From Paragonimus westermani (taxonomy: Eukaryota; Platyhelminthes; Trematoda; Plagiorchiida; Troglotrematidae), in NCBI GenBank assembly GCA_008508345.1, contig QNGE01000270.1, forward strand, positions 228,779 to 292,778: a stretch of 64,000 nt of DNA. The letters are read 5' to 3'. Of this stretch, positions 1-12,400 are shown in pieces (position 1 is the stretch's first letter; the number at the start of each line of letters is the position of its first letter). The position numbers were made by a program, and so were the translations under genes. The notes beneath the pieces are model-generated. The model ran no database searches, had not been told where the DNA came from, and worked only from the letters and a program-made list of their open reading frames with translations.

Positions 1-357
1 AAGTATACTAGACAGTGAACACCGTTTTCGGTGGAACTGACTAAAATCAACAGAGCTTCTACATCAGAGAGTAAGGCAGTGGCACTACGGCACAAGAAAA
101 TATGGAAAACAACAATGTCAGAAAGAAGTTACACCAGGCTACGGTTGTAAAAAAAACAGGCACTTTGTCCAAAGCATATCGACTTCCAGATGAAGCGTCA
201 AATTTCGAGGTTAACTTCCTGCGGATTCAACCATCCAAATGGGTTTGGGATACTTAACCATGGGTATCTAATCAATTCCTATCAATTAACAACGTTGGTA
301 GCTCGCTGAGAGACACGAGAGAAGGGAAACGCCGCGTGAAAAAATGTTGCAACTTAC

Positions 358-429
358 CAATCAGATTGAAACTGTCTTGCTCAGCTTCCTCGAGCAGGTT
401 ATCCATTCGCTTCAAGCTGAAGTCAAGAT
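358..429 (-). CDS. Unknown gene, candidate exon 19 (72 bp)
   Basis: A strong pyrimidine-rich acceptor (...tctcttctattcaag) and donor G/GTAAGT enclose 23 codons including LKRMDNLLEEAEQDSF, an acidic helix. The gene probably continues beyond the left edge of the window. Confidence 0.65.
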
Positions 430-3400
430 CTTGAATAGAAGAGAAATATGAAGTAGTGTGGGTAAGCTGAAGGATACAGAATAGTGGACATCTCTGACAT
501 AGTCAAGATCACGCGCACGACACTTGAAGTTATGAATGGGTCATGGCTGGGTGAGGACGCACTTACACTCAGTCGGTGTGGCACCAACCAGCCTCAGTCG
601 GGCTCTGAACACTGGAACCGCTGAGCCTGACCCTAGCCATACCTTCGTCAACTGTTTCAGTAGCTTATTAGGTCGCAAACCCAGTGGAAGATATTGATCT
701 GACTCGGATCTGAAGTCTGGTAACGTGTTCTAATTGCTTAATAGAGCAGATTAATATGCAGGCCTTTTAGGAGTGAAGTAGTGAGAGACAAGCCGCCTAA
801 AAACTTAACGGACACTGTAAAGCTATCGATTGTACGAGTCACTAGTCAAGTGATCTTTTCCCACGTGCAGTTCAGGAAAGGTAACATTTACTTCAAATGT
901 TCCAGTGGCAGATAGATGGAAAAGATAGCAATGGTTTCTTCACACGCGACAGTGAAAACACCCATTTATGGGTTGACCACCGCAAGAGAAGACAGGAGAG
1001 TTGGCGGAGGCCTCTAAGGTCGAATAACCTCCTTCCAGGAACGAGTGCGCACGTTTTATCTGCAGTTGCTAACGGTAATTTTCGACCACCAATGTATGGC
1101 TACATTTTGAAAATTTAGCATCACAACGCCCACGGACCACGTTGAATGGACTGCAATGTGGTCCAAACTAGTCATCTGCCCAAGCTTGAATCTCAATGTC
1201 AAACATGAAATGACCTATCCATCTCACTAAGTGTGATGATCAAAAGAACAGAACAAGCAGAACACTTTCTATTCCCTGAGGGTTCCCACTATGAGCTGGA
1301 CAACAGTATATGAACAAGTATAACCGAAAGCTTAGGAAGTTTTGGTGAGAATGTCCTGTGAAACGTACTCCGAAGGAAATGTGAATCCACTGCCTCCACC
1401 TTTGGGTTCACGACATTTTCCAAAGGTTTCAGTGCAGTGCGCGGTGCATCGCGATATTGACCAAGAAGCGAACTCGCGGAGCGATCCAAACTTTTCACAG
1501 AGGAGATAAAAGAAAGGCTGATCGATGAAAGGGAGTTTTGATGCTCACGCAATTGGGGTGATTCGGTTTGGTCAATAGAACGGGGGGTAGAGGCGCCAAT
1601 GAGTTGGTTCTCGGCTGAGTCTGCAGGTCTGGAGATCTGATTTGACCGTTCACATACTGAATCTGAGGGAAGGTTAGCACTGAAGAGTAATGAGATATCG
1701 CGCGAGGCTGGTGGTAGTGATTCGGATGCCTGACGGACCACAGACTCTCGGGCAGTGGGAGTAATACCGGAGTCGTACATGATGGTAGACAACGGGCTAG
1801 GGACCGATATAGCAGAAAATCGTCCAGTGTTGTGAAGAAACCTGGAAGATCCTATCAAAAGATGAAACATCAGATGTTCACATTAAAATGCAGAGGAGAT
1901 CATGGAGCCAGATACCTAACCTATGCGGACGATATCATTTTGTTGGGAAACCTGTGGGCAGTTCAAAAAACCCAGTCAGTTAGTATATGCCTACTTTTAC
2001 CCCTGCGAAAGACTTATTTAGCCAGTCCTATTGAGGTTGAACAACTGGTTCGATACGAGACACAGCTCGAATGTAGAAAACCAGAATAACATTTAACAAG
2101 TTGAGTCATTGGCAACGTGATGTCCATTTCTGAGGAGAGGAGTGTACGATATCACTGTGAGTACAACTCTTTTATGCCGTTGTGTGAAGTGGTCATTTCA
2201 GAGCTGCGAGCACGTACTAGCTATCACCGGTGATAAGTATCCATCACGAAAAATTTTACGCGCAAGCTAAATAGAAGTACGGCTTGGTGGGCGTGTTAAC
2301 AGCACGAACACAAAGCTTCATGACGACCACACAACCGACTGTAGTAGGTGTCAGCAGCCACCTGAGTGACTCTCGAGGAGAGCGATGTTCGGTCACCTTT
2401 GTCTTTTCTTCTGAAATGATCCTACGGAAGGCAGTTGGTAACTTGAGGGCAAATCATCCACTGATAGGCTGGATGCAGTTGGGTCCCACGCTGTGGACCT
2501 CACAGTGGCAAGCACCGTTAGTAAGAGATTCATGTTACGATGGTCCTTTCATTAAGGCCGCATTCTTAATTTGGGCTCGCGATGTTTAATTTGTCCTGTA
2601 TAGGGCAGAAAGGATACAAAACCTTCTCATTACTGTCACAGTCTGGGTTAACGCGTGCGCACCATAGTCGCGAAAGTTTTTAATTCTAAGTTACAGTTAC
2701 CACACAAAACACAAAGCAATATCATGACGGGGACGGAATAAATACGGGAGAAAAACAAAACGAAAAAAACAAGGCGGAGTCGGAATCGGCAAACTGGTGA
2801 ATGCAACGAGTATAAATTAACTGAGAATCCCTAATTATGAGATGACCTACTGGATCTAACGAGACAGTCACTATGTATCCATTCGAGGTAATCGGGCAAC
2901 GTGAGCAGTATTCACAGGCGAACGTTGTTAAACGCCCGAATGTGATTGTTCAATCATACCTGACGTTCGGTTGGTAAGGAGATGACAAATAAGGTTGTTT
3001 GATGAGGACAGTAATCGAAGTTCAAGTCCCAGTCATGACAATGGTGCACAACACTAGTGAGCTCTAGAAAAGAATACAGTACGAGCTCAGTGATTTGTTT
3101 CGAAAGCGGTCAGTTGGAAAGGTCGCAGGAATGTGGAAGCTGCAAGCAAACGCATCTGGTGTTCAACTTGAAAACTGCAGTCCTTATGCACAAATCCTGA
3201 TTAACTATGAGAATGGAAAGCAATGAACAGTCGAGTTCGTTGTCCAGGAGTGTAAACCACAAAAACAACTGACATAGTCGATGGTTCTGGGGGCTTTCTA
3301 CTAAAAAACGCCGATCGAGGCACACAATATTCAAATGCATGTATCGGATTGTCTCAGAGAACTGAACAGGAAAGATAAGCAACTTTCAAATGCGGCAAGA

Positions 3401-6400
3401 GACTTGACAAAATGGACTTTGACACAGTGTAACGGATTGCACATCTCGATTACCTATTGGACTGTGTGACGACCACATTGACAGAGTCACTCATACCAGG
3501 CAGGTCAGTACGGAGAGGTTTGATGGACCACAGTCCTCCGGTCCTCTAGATTGGCAAACTTTTCTTGAGAAAATATCACTTTTGGTACACTCCCACCCAC
3601 CCGCTGCCTTACAGTACAGGCTTGTGGGCTAAGGGTTTTGGTTGATAACCCTAATCGTTCGCCTGTATAACTCTGAACGTCCTGGCAGTATCTCAGCCCA
3701 CATACAACCATGAATACTCACATCACCAATAATTTCGTGCTGCATCAGCCATCTCGTGGTATAAACCGAGTCATGCTGTCTGCTGCATATAGCAGGATGG
3801 ATGAGCGGAAATCTGTTATTGTTGTCCCTTCTCTGACTGCCTTATCAAACTTAGTTTTCAGGCCCCCTCCTGACCGCCATTTCCAGTGGTTACTCTGCAC
3901 TCTTGCGTGAACGTTAAAATCGTTGAATGTTGGCGTCTGCCGCATCTCGGAGACTAGAATCCAGGACAATAGTCAACGTATGGAACTAACAGTGCCCGTA
4001 CTGTCTATCCGATGCTGGTTATACACTTCGGGTGACTCCACGGCCGCCACTACCGGTCGGGCTGGAATAGGTATAATCCACAGAAAGGCGGTCGCAGCGG
4101 TATCAATAGATGGGATCTCTGTAAGCAGTGGATTTTGTGCCGTCCACCTAGCAGGTTTTATTAAGGCCAGCTGTAGATGCCAAGTCTTCAGCTCGCCTTC
4201 GGTCGATGCATCGTTCTGATATAGTCATTATGGTCAGGGATATGAACGCCCATGTGGGCCACCTTGGTGAGGCCGAGTCTTGTTCAGGTGACAGGTTTGG
4301 GATAGCACCACATCGCCCGGATAATGGCGGGCGACTGTTACAGCTGTGCGCTGAACAGGGTCATTTTTGGCCGGCATTAGTTTTAGGCATTGTGCGCCTC
4401 ATTGTTATACTCGGCATCCTCCTCCGAATCGGGCCTGGTCTCAGAGAGACCATATAGCTGTTAGTTATAACTGGTGAGGCTCCATTCAGGACTATCTTTC
4501 TTGTAGTGCATACTTGGATTCAGATCATACGTTGGTACGTTGTCGTTTTGTTCGTACTTTTGTTGGGCAACGACTCTACCAACAGCAACGACTGGCTGTT
4601 GAGGAACTGGAAATACTGTCAGTAGAGCATAAGCACCAAACAAGCTTAGAATGCAGCCTTAGCAGTTCTCATCTCGGAAATCCTTACATTTGCACACACA
4701 TAGATGATTAGGTCATGTACTAAGGATGTCAGCTAGTCGTCTGCCACATTGTGTACTCTTCGCCAACGTTACGACTGACTGGCGTAAGATGCAAGATGAA
4801 CAAATATGGCGTGGAAAAATGAAATCGCTGACGAAGCGGTTGACAACTGTAGGTCGAGTTCGTTTCCCAGGCTTGCGGCCTCGAGACTTACAGTCTGTGA
4901 CTTAGACGCTCAGTGAGATAGCGCATAATCGGGCTCAGTGGCGTGAATGTTGTTGTTTGGCTGAGTTGTCTGTAGACTGAGTACGCTTAATTACGCGGGC
5001 CAGTGAAAGTTGTGAGGAAACTGTCTTGCTGGTGACGCCTTCCTTCCACTGAAAAATCGGTTGTTTGTTTGTCATATGAACAGGCACTTACGATAAGGTT
5101 TACAAACGCACATAACAATGCAGCGGAAACGCGTGATAAATCGTCCAGTTATTTCGGACGGTAAGACAGGTAGTACCTTACTGCTACTCATATAAACAAA
5201 TACGGTGCATTGCGATAGGAGACGGAACATAAGTAATAAAGTTGGATACAGCCAAATTGTTTATGACCGATACAGAGTTTATGGGAATCAAATGAACGTT
5301 TGTGCATCAAACAGCTGTGAATTAGAACAGACAATGCAAACCGATGAGCCGCGTTAAATTCGGAGATAAAAGTATACTACTATAAACATATGAGCAGAGT
5401 AAAATTTAAATGTGAAGTTGGAATTTACACTTCCCGATAATTGCAGTACCACCGGCATTCGTTCAGTGTTTCTTCTAACAAACAAATATGCTGAACGAAT
5501 CTTCTGAATCTTCCTTTGTTCGTTCAAGTAATTGATCCTCTCACAAGCGCGTCATATCCTCTTGTCATTTATTCTACTATGCTCTTTGGCCACAGACTTC
5601 TGGAAGTGCGAATACCGGTGACTAAAACTAGGTCTCCTATTTTCAGGTCCCGTTTTTTGTGTGCCACTTCTGTCGGTTCTGTAATGCTGGTAGATAACAT
5701 CTCAGCCACCGTCTCCAGAATTTTTCAGACAAATGGTGCTCTTGTCACCAGCGTTTAATCAAACAGTACAGTAATCGAGGCTTCCTCGGCTCCGTAGATC
5801 GTTCGCTCGTTAAGATCACTAACTGATTGGGAGTGTTCCGAAGTCATTCGGTTGACCAGGATTATGAGTCAACGGCTGCCTGTTAGTTATCTTCCCTACT
5901 TCGACCATCTTAGTTTGCAGAACGTCACCATCTATTGCCCGATCACCCATAATCAGCCAGAACATCTGCCTTATTGAACGTATCAGGCGCCCCCGTGTGC
6001 TACCACGATGACTACGGTAGGGTGGACTGGATATCCACTCACAGTTTCTTTCCGTAAGGTAACAACTTATCCTGTTTTGATTCCACGAATTAACACTGCC
6101 CTCCAATTCTGGATGGAACGCCGCACTTGGCAACAAACCGGTGGAATGCCCACGAAAAAAGTCTATGTCCATGAATCGTGTTACTTCTGTACACAGTGCA
6201 GTTACAGAAAAACAGGTGAAAATACATCCAAATCGTTTTCTGTTGTAAGTCGGTCTATTAAGAGTGCCGCAGACAGTCCCCAAAATTGAAAAAAAGAATG
6301 AATAGTCTCGACGAACGTCAGTTTTCATGCTAAAGCTGTCAGACAATTTACCGTGAACTGAAGTATGGAAATAAAATGCCGATGGTATGTTCTCATTACT

Positions 6401-9400
6401 TGTTCAATACACCCCTGCGTTTAAGCAACTCTAAAAGTGTAGACCCAACCATCGAATCGAACGCACATTTGCAGTCAAGACATACGGCCATTGTCGGCCG
6501 GTGGTATGTATGACGCCGCTCCAGAGGTTAGCAAAGAGTGGGAATTTGATCAACACATCATCTCAGTGAAGATGATATCTGCTGGACCCAAATCTGGGAC
6601 CAGTAGCACAAATAGACTTAAACAATCTGTGAGTGTTTCCTGAAGCAAGAGCTGTTTCAGTTTCTTGAACTTTCCGCATTAGTCAAGCCTGAAAACTAAG
6701 TTTGATAAGGCAGTCAGAGAAGGGACAACAATAACAGATTTCCGCTCATCCATCCTGCTATATGCAGCAGACAGCATGACTCGGTTTATACCACGAGATG
6801 GCTGATGCAGCACGAAATTATTGGTGATGTGAGTATTCATGGTTGTATGTGGGCTGAGATACTGCCAGGACGTTCAGAGTTATACAGGCGAACGATTAGG
6901 GTTATCAACCAAAACCCTTAGCCCACAAGCCTGTACTGTAAGGCAGCGGGTGGGTGGGAGTGTACCAAAAGTGATATTTTCTCAAGAAAAGTTTGCCAAT
7001 CTAGAGGACCGGAGGACTGTGGTCCATCAAACCTCTCCGTACTGACCTGCCTGGTATGAGTGACTCTGTCAATGTGGTCGTCACACAGTCCAGTAGGTAA
7101 TCGAGATGTGCAATCCGTTACACTGTGTCAAAGCCCGGTCGTCTTATTATGGAGGCAGGTTAGGTGGACTGCGGCAAATCTCTGTGCATTATCGACGCAT
7201 CAGAAGTGAATCAAGTCTACGTTGTCCAGTTTAAGATGTCTCGACGTTAATGTGATGTCCGAGGTAGCTTGGTCTACTCACCTGATGGGACCGTGTTCTC
7301 TCACTCCGTAAGAGTCAACTGATCTTTTCAGCCTACCGGTGCGATCCTGTTCGCCACTGAAATCCAGTTACCCCGCGTGGGACGTCTTAAACTGACATGG
7401 AGACATCTTAAACTGGAACCCCAATGGACCACACCACTTATTAGGAAGCCAGCTTTTGCCTGTTCAAGTTCATCAACCCCGAGGTTATTTGTCGACGCTA
7501 CAACGCTAAATGAGCCCTGTGGTTTGCGTGCAACAATCACTCCGCCTCCGGGCGTGATCATTCTGGAACATCTTATCTGAATTTGTCGTGATAGCGTTAT
7601 TAGTGAAAAATTTCAGGTACAGGTTTGGTGCAAATACTCAGGAAACTGAGCCGATTTCTCAAGCAGCTTGGCCATGGAAATAATCTCGGGAAAATGAAGG
7701 TGCGCTCGATGATATAAGTGATTTTGGTCAGCTGTTGTCTACTGTGCACTGAAGTGCGTTTGTTTGCTAGATGTTCGTATTTACAATTTTGCAGTTGCGA
7801 ACTTTCTCAGTTCATTTTGATAGAACCATTATACTTTCTATCTAACATGACGCGCCGTTCAACACAGAATCTGACGCACACACTTGTAATCGGCTTTCTC
7901 TAATGCATGACCTTTCTGGGAATCTTATGAAGTACAACACCAGCCAAGACGTCCGCGAGCCGTCGCTTTTGAGTTCAAATAAGCATCTCGGTAGGTTCGT
8001 TTGGAACAGGAGAACCAAAGTCTAGTTTTGTTTGACGATTAAGACATATCCGACGAGATTGGTAACTTACTGTGTAGGCGATCTTGGGAACCGGACATGA
8101 GCTCCACTGTGGAAATGGGTGATTTTGAGACATCGGCGGTTTTTGTTGCAGAGATCCGGCTGGGGGTCGTGTTCGGAGGTAGGCGCAAGTCAGTCAGCAC
8201 TGATGAGTGATCCAGCAATGTCGAAACATGGTCGTTTGACTTCAGCAAAACGTTTCGAATGGCATCAGCACGCATCGTTGGTGTGAGAGAACGGAGGTTG
8301 GTAGGACCACACTGCCATGGACTGAACACAGACAAGCGTCCTAAATGCCGAAACGACTCAATCAGACTGATAAAAAAGAAGAGGCGCAGTGGTGAAAGAA
8401 AGAGAAGGTTGTACGGTAACAAAACACCAAACATATCGACAATTTAACAAAACATTACAGTGAACAAAACATCATACAGAGGGGGAGTTGCGTAAACCAC
8501 TCACGCATTCATTCACAACGGTCGTGAGTCTGACTAGAGAGTACAGCGGCTAGAGGGGCCGGTCATCACAATATCATATAAAAAAACTATCCAAGAAGGA
8601 CAAAAGTAAGAAAAACTACAGAGAAACCAAAAACAAAGTGAATGCAGACATGCTATTGACAGCAACACATTGCTGTTTAGACTAGCATTTTTAACCACCT
8701 ATTTCAAGTCTTCATCTAGACGGAAGACACTTATCCATTTCACTCCATAGAATAATGGGGGGTCTTTGTATTTTGTGACCACGCCGTCGCTTGGCCACCC
8801 GATAGTTTTACTTAACGGTTGATGGTAGCAGCAAATAATATCTGTTACGTTAAACTCTCAACTGGCATGCCGAGTACGCGACCCAGCTATTGTTACTGAT
8901 CAGTTGATCACGCAGCTCGAGCGTTCCGAAATACGCGTTGACGAATGGTCGTGTTGTTCGCACGGTCATCCCACTTGATGAAGACTAACTAGCAGATACA
9001 ACGATGGTCAAGTTTGCCTATGTTTTCGTTGCCAACAGGCCACGTTTCTGAATCATAAAGCGTCCTACTTTCCAAAGACAAACGGAGGTCATATTCGACG
9101 CCACAGACGACAGAGGATGCCAAAGACAGCACAAACCCCTGTTACTCTCGCTACCTCATCGGTGATAGTATAAGCTGATGATTAAGTGAAACAGTTCACA
9201 ATCTCAGGGAGAGTGCTTGCAAGGAAGAACGTGGGAGTGAGAATTCTCAAGCCTTGCAGCAGCATACTGCACCTTAAAAATGCGAAGCTTATTCCACCCA
9301 GGCCAGCCCTGTCGTTCACCCTATTCAACATGGTTCGCACGTCCTCGGTAGAGGGGCTGGATAAAACAAAATCAACCGCATACTCTACGCCAGTGGAATC

Positions 9401-12400
9401 AGTGTCAGACGGAAACTCATCACTAAAGTCATTGCATTCTTCAACCAGATCTCCCAGAATGTCATCAATGGCGAAAGTGAACAGAAGGGGTGGGGTGGGA
9501 GAGCGGACTAGATTGCATAAAGACACTAGAAGTGGTGAACACCAGAGACAGTTGTCCATGGACTCACCCTGTATGCAGACTGAATATGCAACGGTATTGC
9601 TCTTGAAATTCTCTACAAAGGAGTTAATTCTAGGAGACGTTACGAGCAACCGAATCGAAAGTAGCCTTCAGGGTGAAACATACTACGACCGTCGACTATC
9701 TGTAAGAGTACTAACACCAAGACTCGTCGCGGGGTAAAAGTGAGGCCAATGCACCCTCAAAGGTCTGAGAATCCCTCATGTATCTGACATTTTTTGGGCT
9801 TAGTGAGTCAACGTAAAGTAAGTTTAGTGGATAAATTGGACGCAATAGAGACTAGACTGATGCTTCCGTGGTTTCCATATCGAATTCGAGCCCCCTTTTT
9901 AAAAACGGGAATAACTGTTGACAAACACGAACCACAAGGAATCTGCCCGGCTACGTAAACGGCTTGAGTCAGTTCTGCCAGTCCTGACACACCTGAAACT
10001 GAAGGCAACAGCACAGTTCGTGACCGATCAATTACATCGATAAACGGGTAATATCTGCGTACGCATCCAGAACCATTTAACAGTAACATCATCGCTGGTC
10101 AACTCGATGATCTAAAATAGTCTACTGTAGCAGCCTGAAGAAATGCAGCCTTTATTGGGACACAGGCAGCAACGCAGTGATGAATATCGCACGACGTGTG
10201 TACAGACGACTTTGACTTAACAAGAGGATGTCGGGTGCGATATCAGAATGAGCAATAAGGTAGCAGGAGTCGACACCAAAGCCCCAGGGCCATGCGACAA
10301 AAAACGTATAGAAAACGAAAGTAAAAAATGAATGCAAAATTCAAAACAGTGGGGAAAAGACGAGAGAAAGTACCTAATACACAGAATCCTCAAGAGTCTG
10401 TGCTTAAATATTCAGGATCACGGCACTTACTCCAAGCAACCCACAGGCAATCACGGATAAACTTCCAAGTATTATGCGAGAATACAGAAATTCCAGGACA
10501 GCGTTGCGACATTTACTGTTTCATTTTGACAACCCTTGGTATTTTAGAGATGGTCAATTAAGAAAATGGTAACAATTACGTCGCTGAGTCTTTCTTCAGC
10601 AGAAAGACAAGTGGAACAGGACACTTTTTGGTCATTGTAGAATCTGCGCTGCGTTTTACTTCAGAGGTCAGCTGGGTACCACTAGAACCTAACATCCCGA
10701 GGTCAAATCAAACAGATCACGACCGCAAACAGCTCGGTAATGTTTCTATAATAGAAAATACATGGATATCATCGACTACATATGAGTAGATATATGAAAT
10801 TAATATGAAATGTCACATACGTTCGAAATGGTACCTCCCGAGAGTTTTCGACCGTCAGTGGTCGAGCACAAACAGAACATGTCTAAATTCAAGATGGCGG
10901 CCAAGCGACCTTCATGCGGGCATAACTGTCATTAAGCATACTACTCACAAAAAGGGGGAGGTGGGCGGAGAGTGGAAGGAAAGTCCAAAAGGATGTTACA
11001 AGCACTAAGGCGTAAATACAATCTATAATGTCCGATTTTTTAGTAGCCCCTTTAATTTCCTTTTGTCAGGTCACTAATTAAACGCCTAGCTTCTTACAAA
11101 GGTGGGTCTAGAAAACAGTGTGTAACGTGGTGAACGGTGAGTTAACAAATTCAATGCATAGCTTAATTATTTGTTAGAAAGACTGGGAGAGATAGAAAAC
11201 ATTAAAGAGACTGAAAAGTACAACCTCACAACCGCAGATTAATCGGGTAATGTCCAATGATAGTGTTAACCGTGTGTATGAGTTCACTCGTCTAAGTACT
11301 AATAAAAATGGATGACAAATACACATTCGGAGATCTTGGCGTTATGCGCAACCAAGAAACAAGTAACAACAACACCAAGAAACGGTTTGATGATCTGTAG
11401 TAACTTGATCACAAAGAAAACCGAAAAGAACCAGACTCACTCGGATGGTTGTTGGGAGGCGATTGAAGACTGCATCTCTTTGACCAAATCATCTAACCTA
11501 CTGGAAGAGGGATGAGAATCATGAGTGGAGCTGTGCAACGTAGAAAATTGGAACAATGGTGCACTGGTACGTTGCAAAACACGGAGACCCCAACTGACGA
11601 CAGAATCGTCGAACGTACGCGGATCAGGTCGTTCTAAAAGCTCTGAAGCTGGCGACGAGTCGGTAGTAATAGTGTTTGTAGCACCAGTACCAACATCAGA
11701 GCACGAGGGGAGATTCAACAAACGAGAAGCCGTCGCAAACAGCGAATCGAAACAGTGAAATAGCCTGGAGGATCATGCAGAAAGCAAGGGACAAGAACAC
11801 TTATTTAGACAAACGACTATAAAAGCATTGGTACAATGAAAAATTCAAAAGGCGTAGAAGCAGGCTGCGAAGGTAAGACACTTAAAAAGAGCAGACCGAA
11901 AATACAAGAATGTCCATACCTGTGTAAATTGACTTCTTCACCTTCCCGAATTGAGTCACACTGTTTAAACAAAAGTGGAAAGTGGAATAAGTCGCAAGGT
12001 TACAAACAGACTAGGATGTGAAACGCTCGGACGTACTGAGAAAAAGTCGACATGATAAAGGCGTATCCAGTGAACTTGCGCAAACTGCCTCAGCCAAATA
12101 GTTGCATATATTCGGTCAAGTAGGGACTCACGAGACGCCTTCAAAGCAAGTGACGATCAACAATCGTGTTCAACAGGGCACGTTTTACCTCAATCACCTT
12201 TCCTGGTCTTGACATCATGGGAATTTTACAGTTCAAAATGATAGTTTCAAGAGTGATGCCGAACTCCCAACAGATGGAAGGATTCGTGATATAAATTATG
12301 TTACCGTCATTTTGTACAACTTGCAAGCCACTTTATAACATGCGATTTTTGGTTCGCATCTGTGAATGACATTGATGCAAAGCTACCATAGATCCTAGAA

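Noticed and set aside
550..650. Possible gene segment ending in a GTAAGT-like donor at about 563
   Set aside because: No acceptor with a pyrimidine tract and the block looks like a dispersed repeat.
3110..3382. 90-codon minus ORF preceded by a good acceptor (...tctttcctgttcag)
   Set aside because: No suitable donor, no homology, and exons 17 and 18 already join in phase without it.
5092..5180. Exon-like minus segment with a GTAAGTG donor and an open frame
   Set aside because: It lies inside the spacer of the inverted repeat next to transposon remnants, and its phases (1 in, 1 out) do not fit between exons 17 and 18.
10152..10337. 61-codon minus ORF whose stop overlaps AATAAA
   Set aside because: No acceptor before it; the sequence leads into the RTE-like LINE remnant and is more likely part of it.
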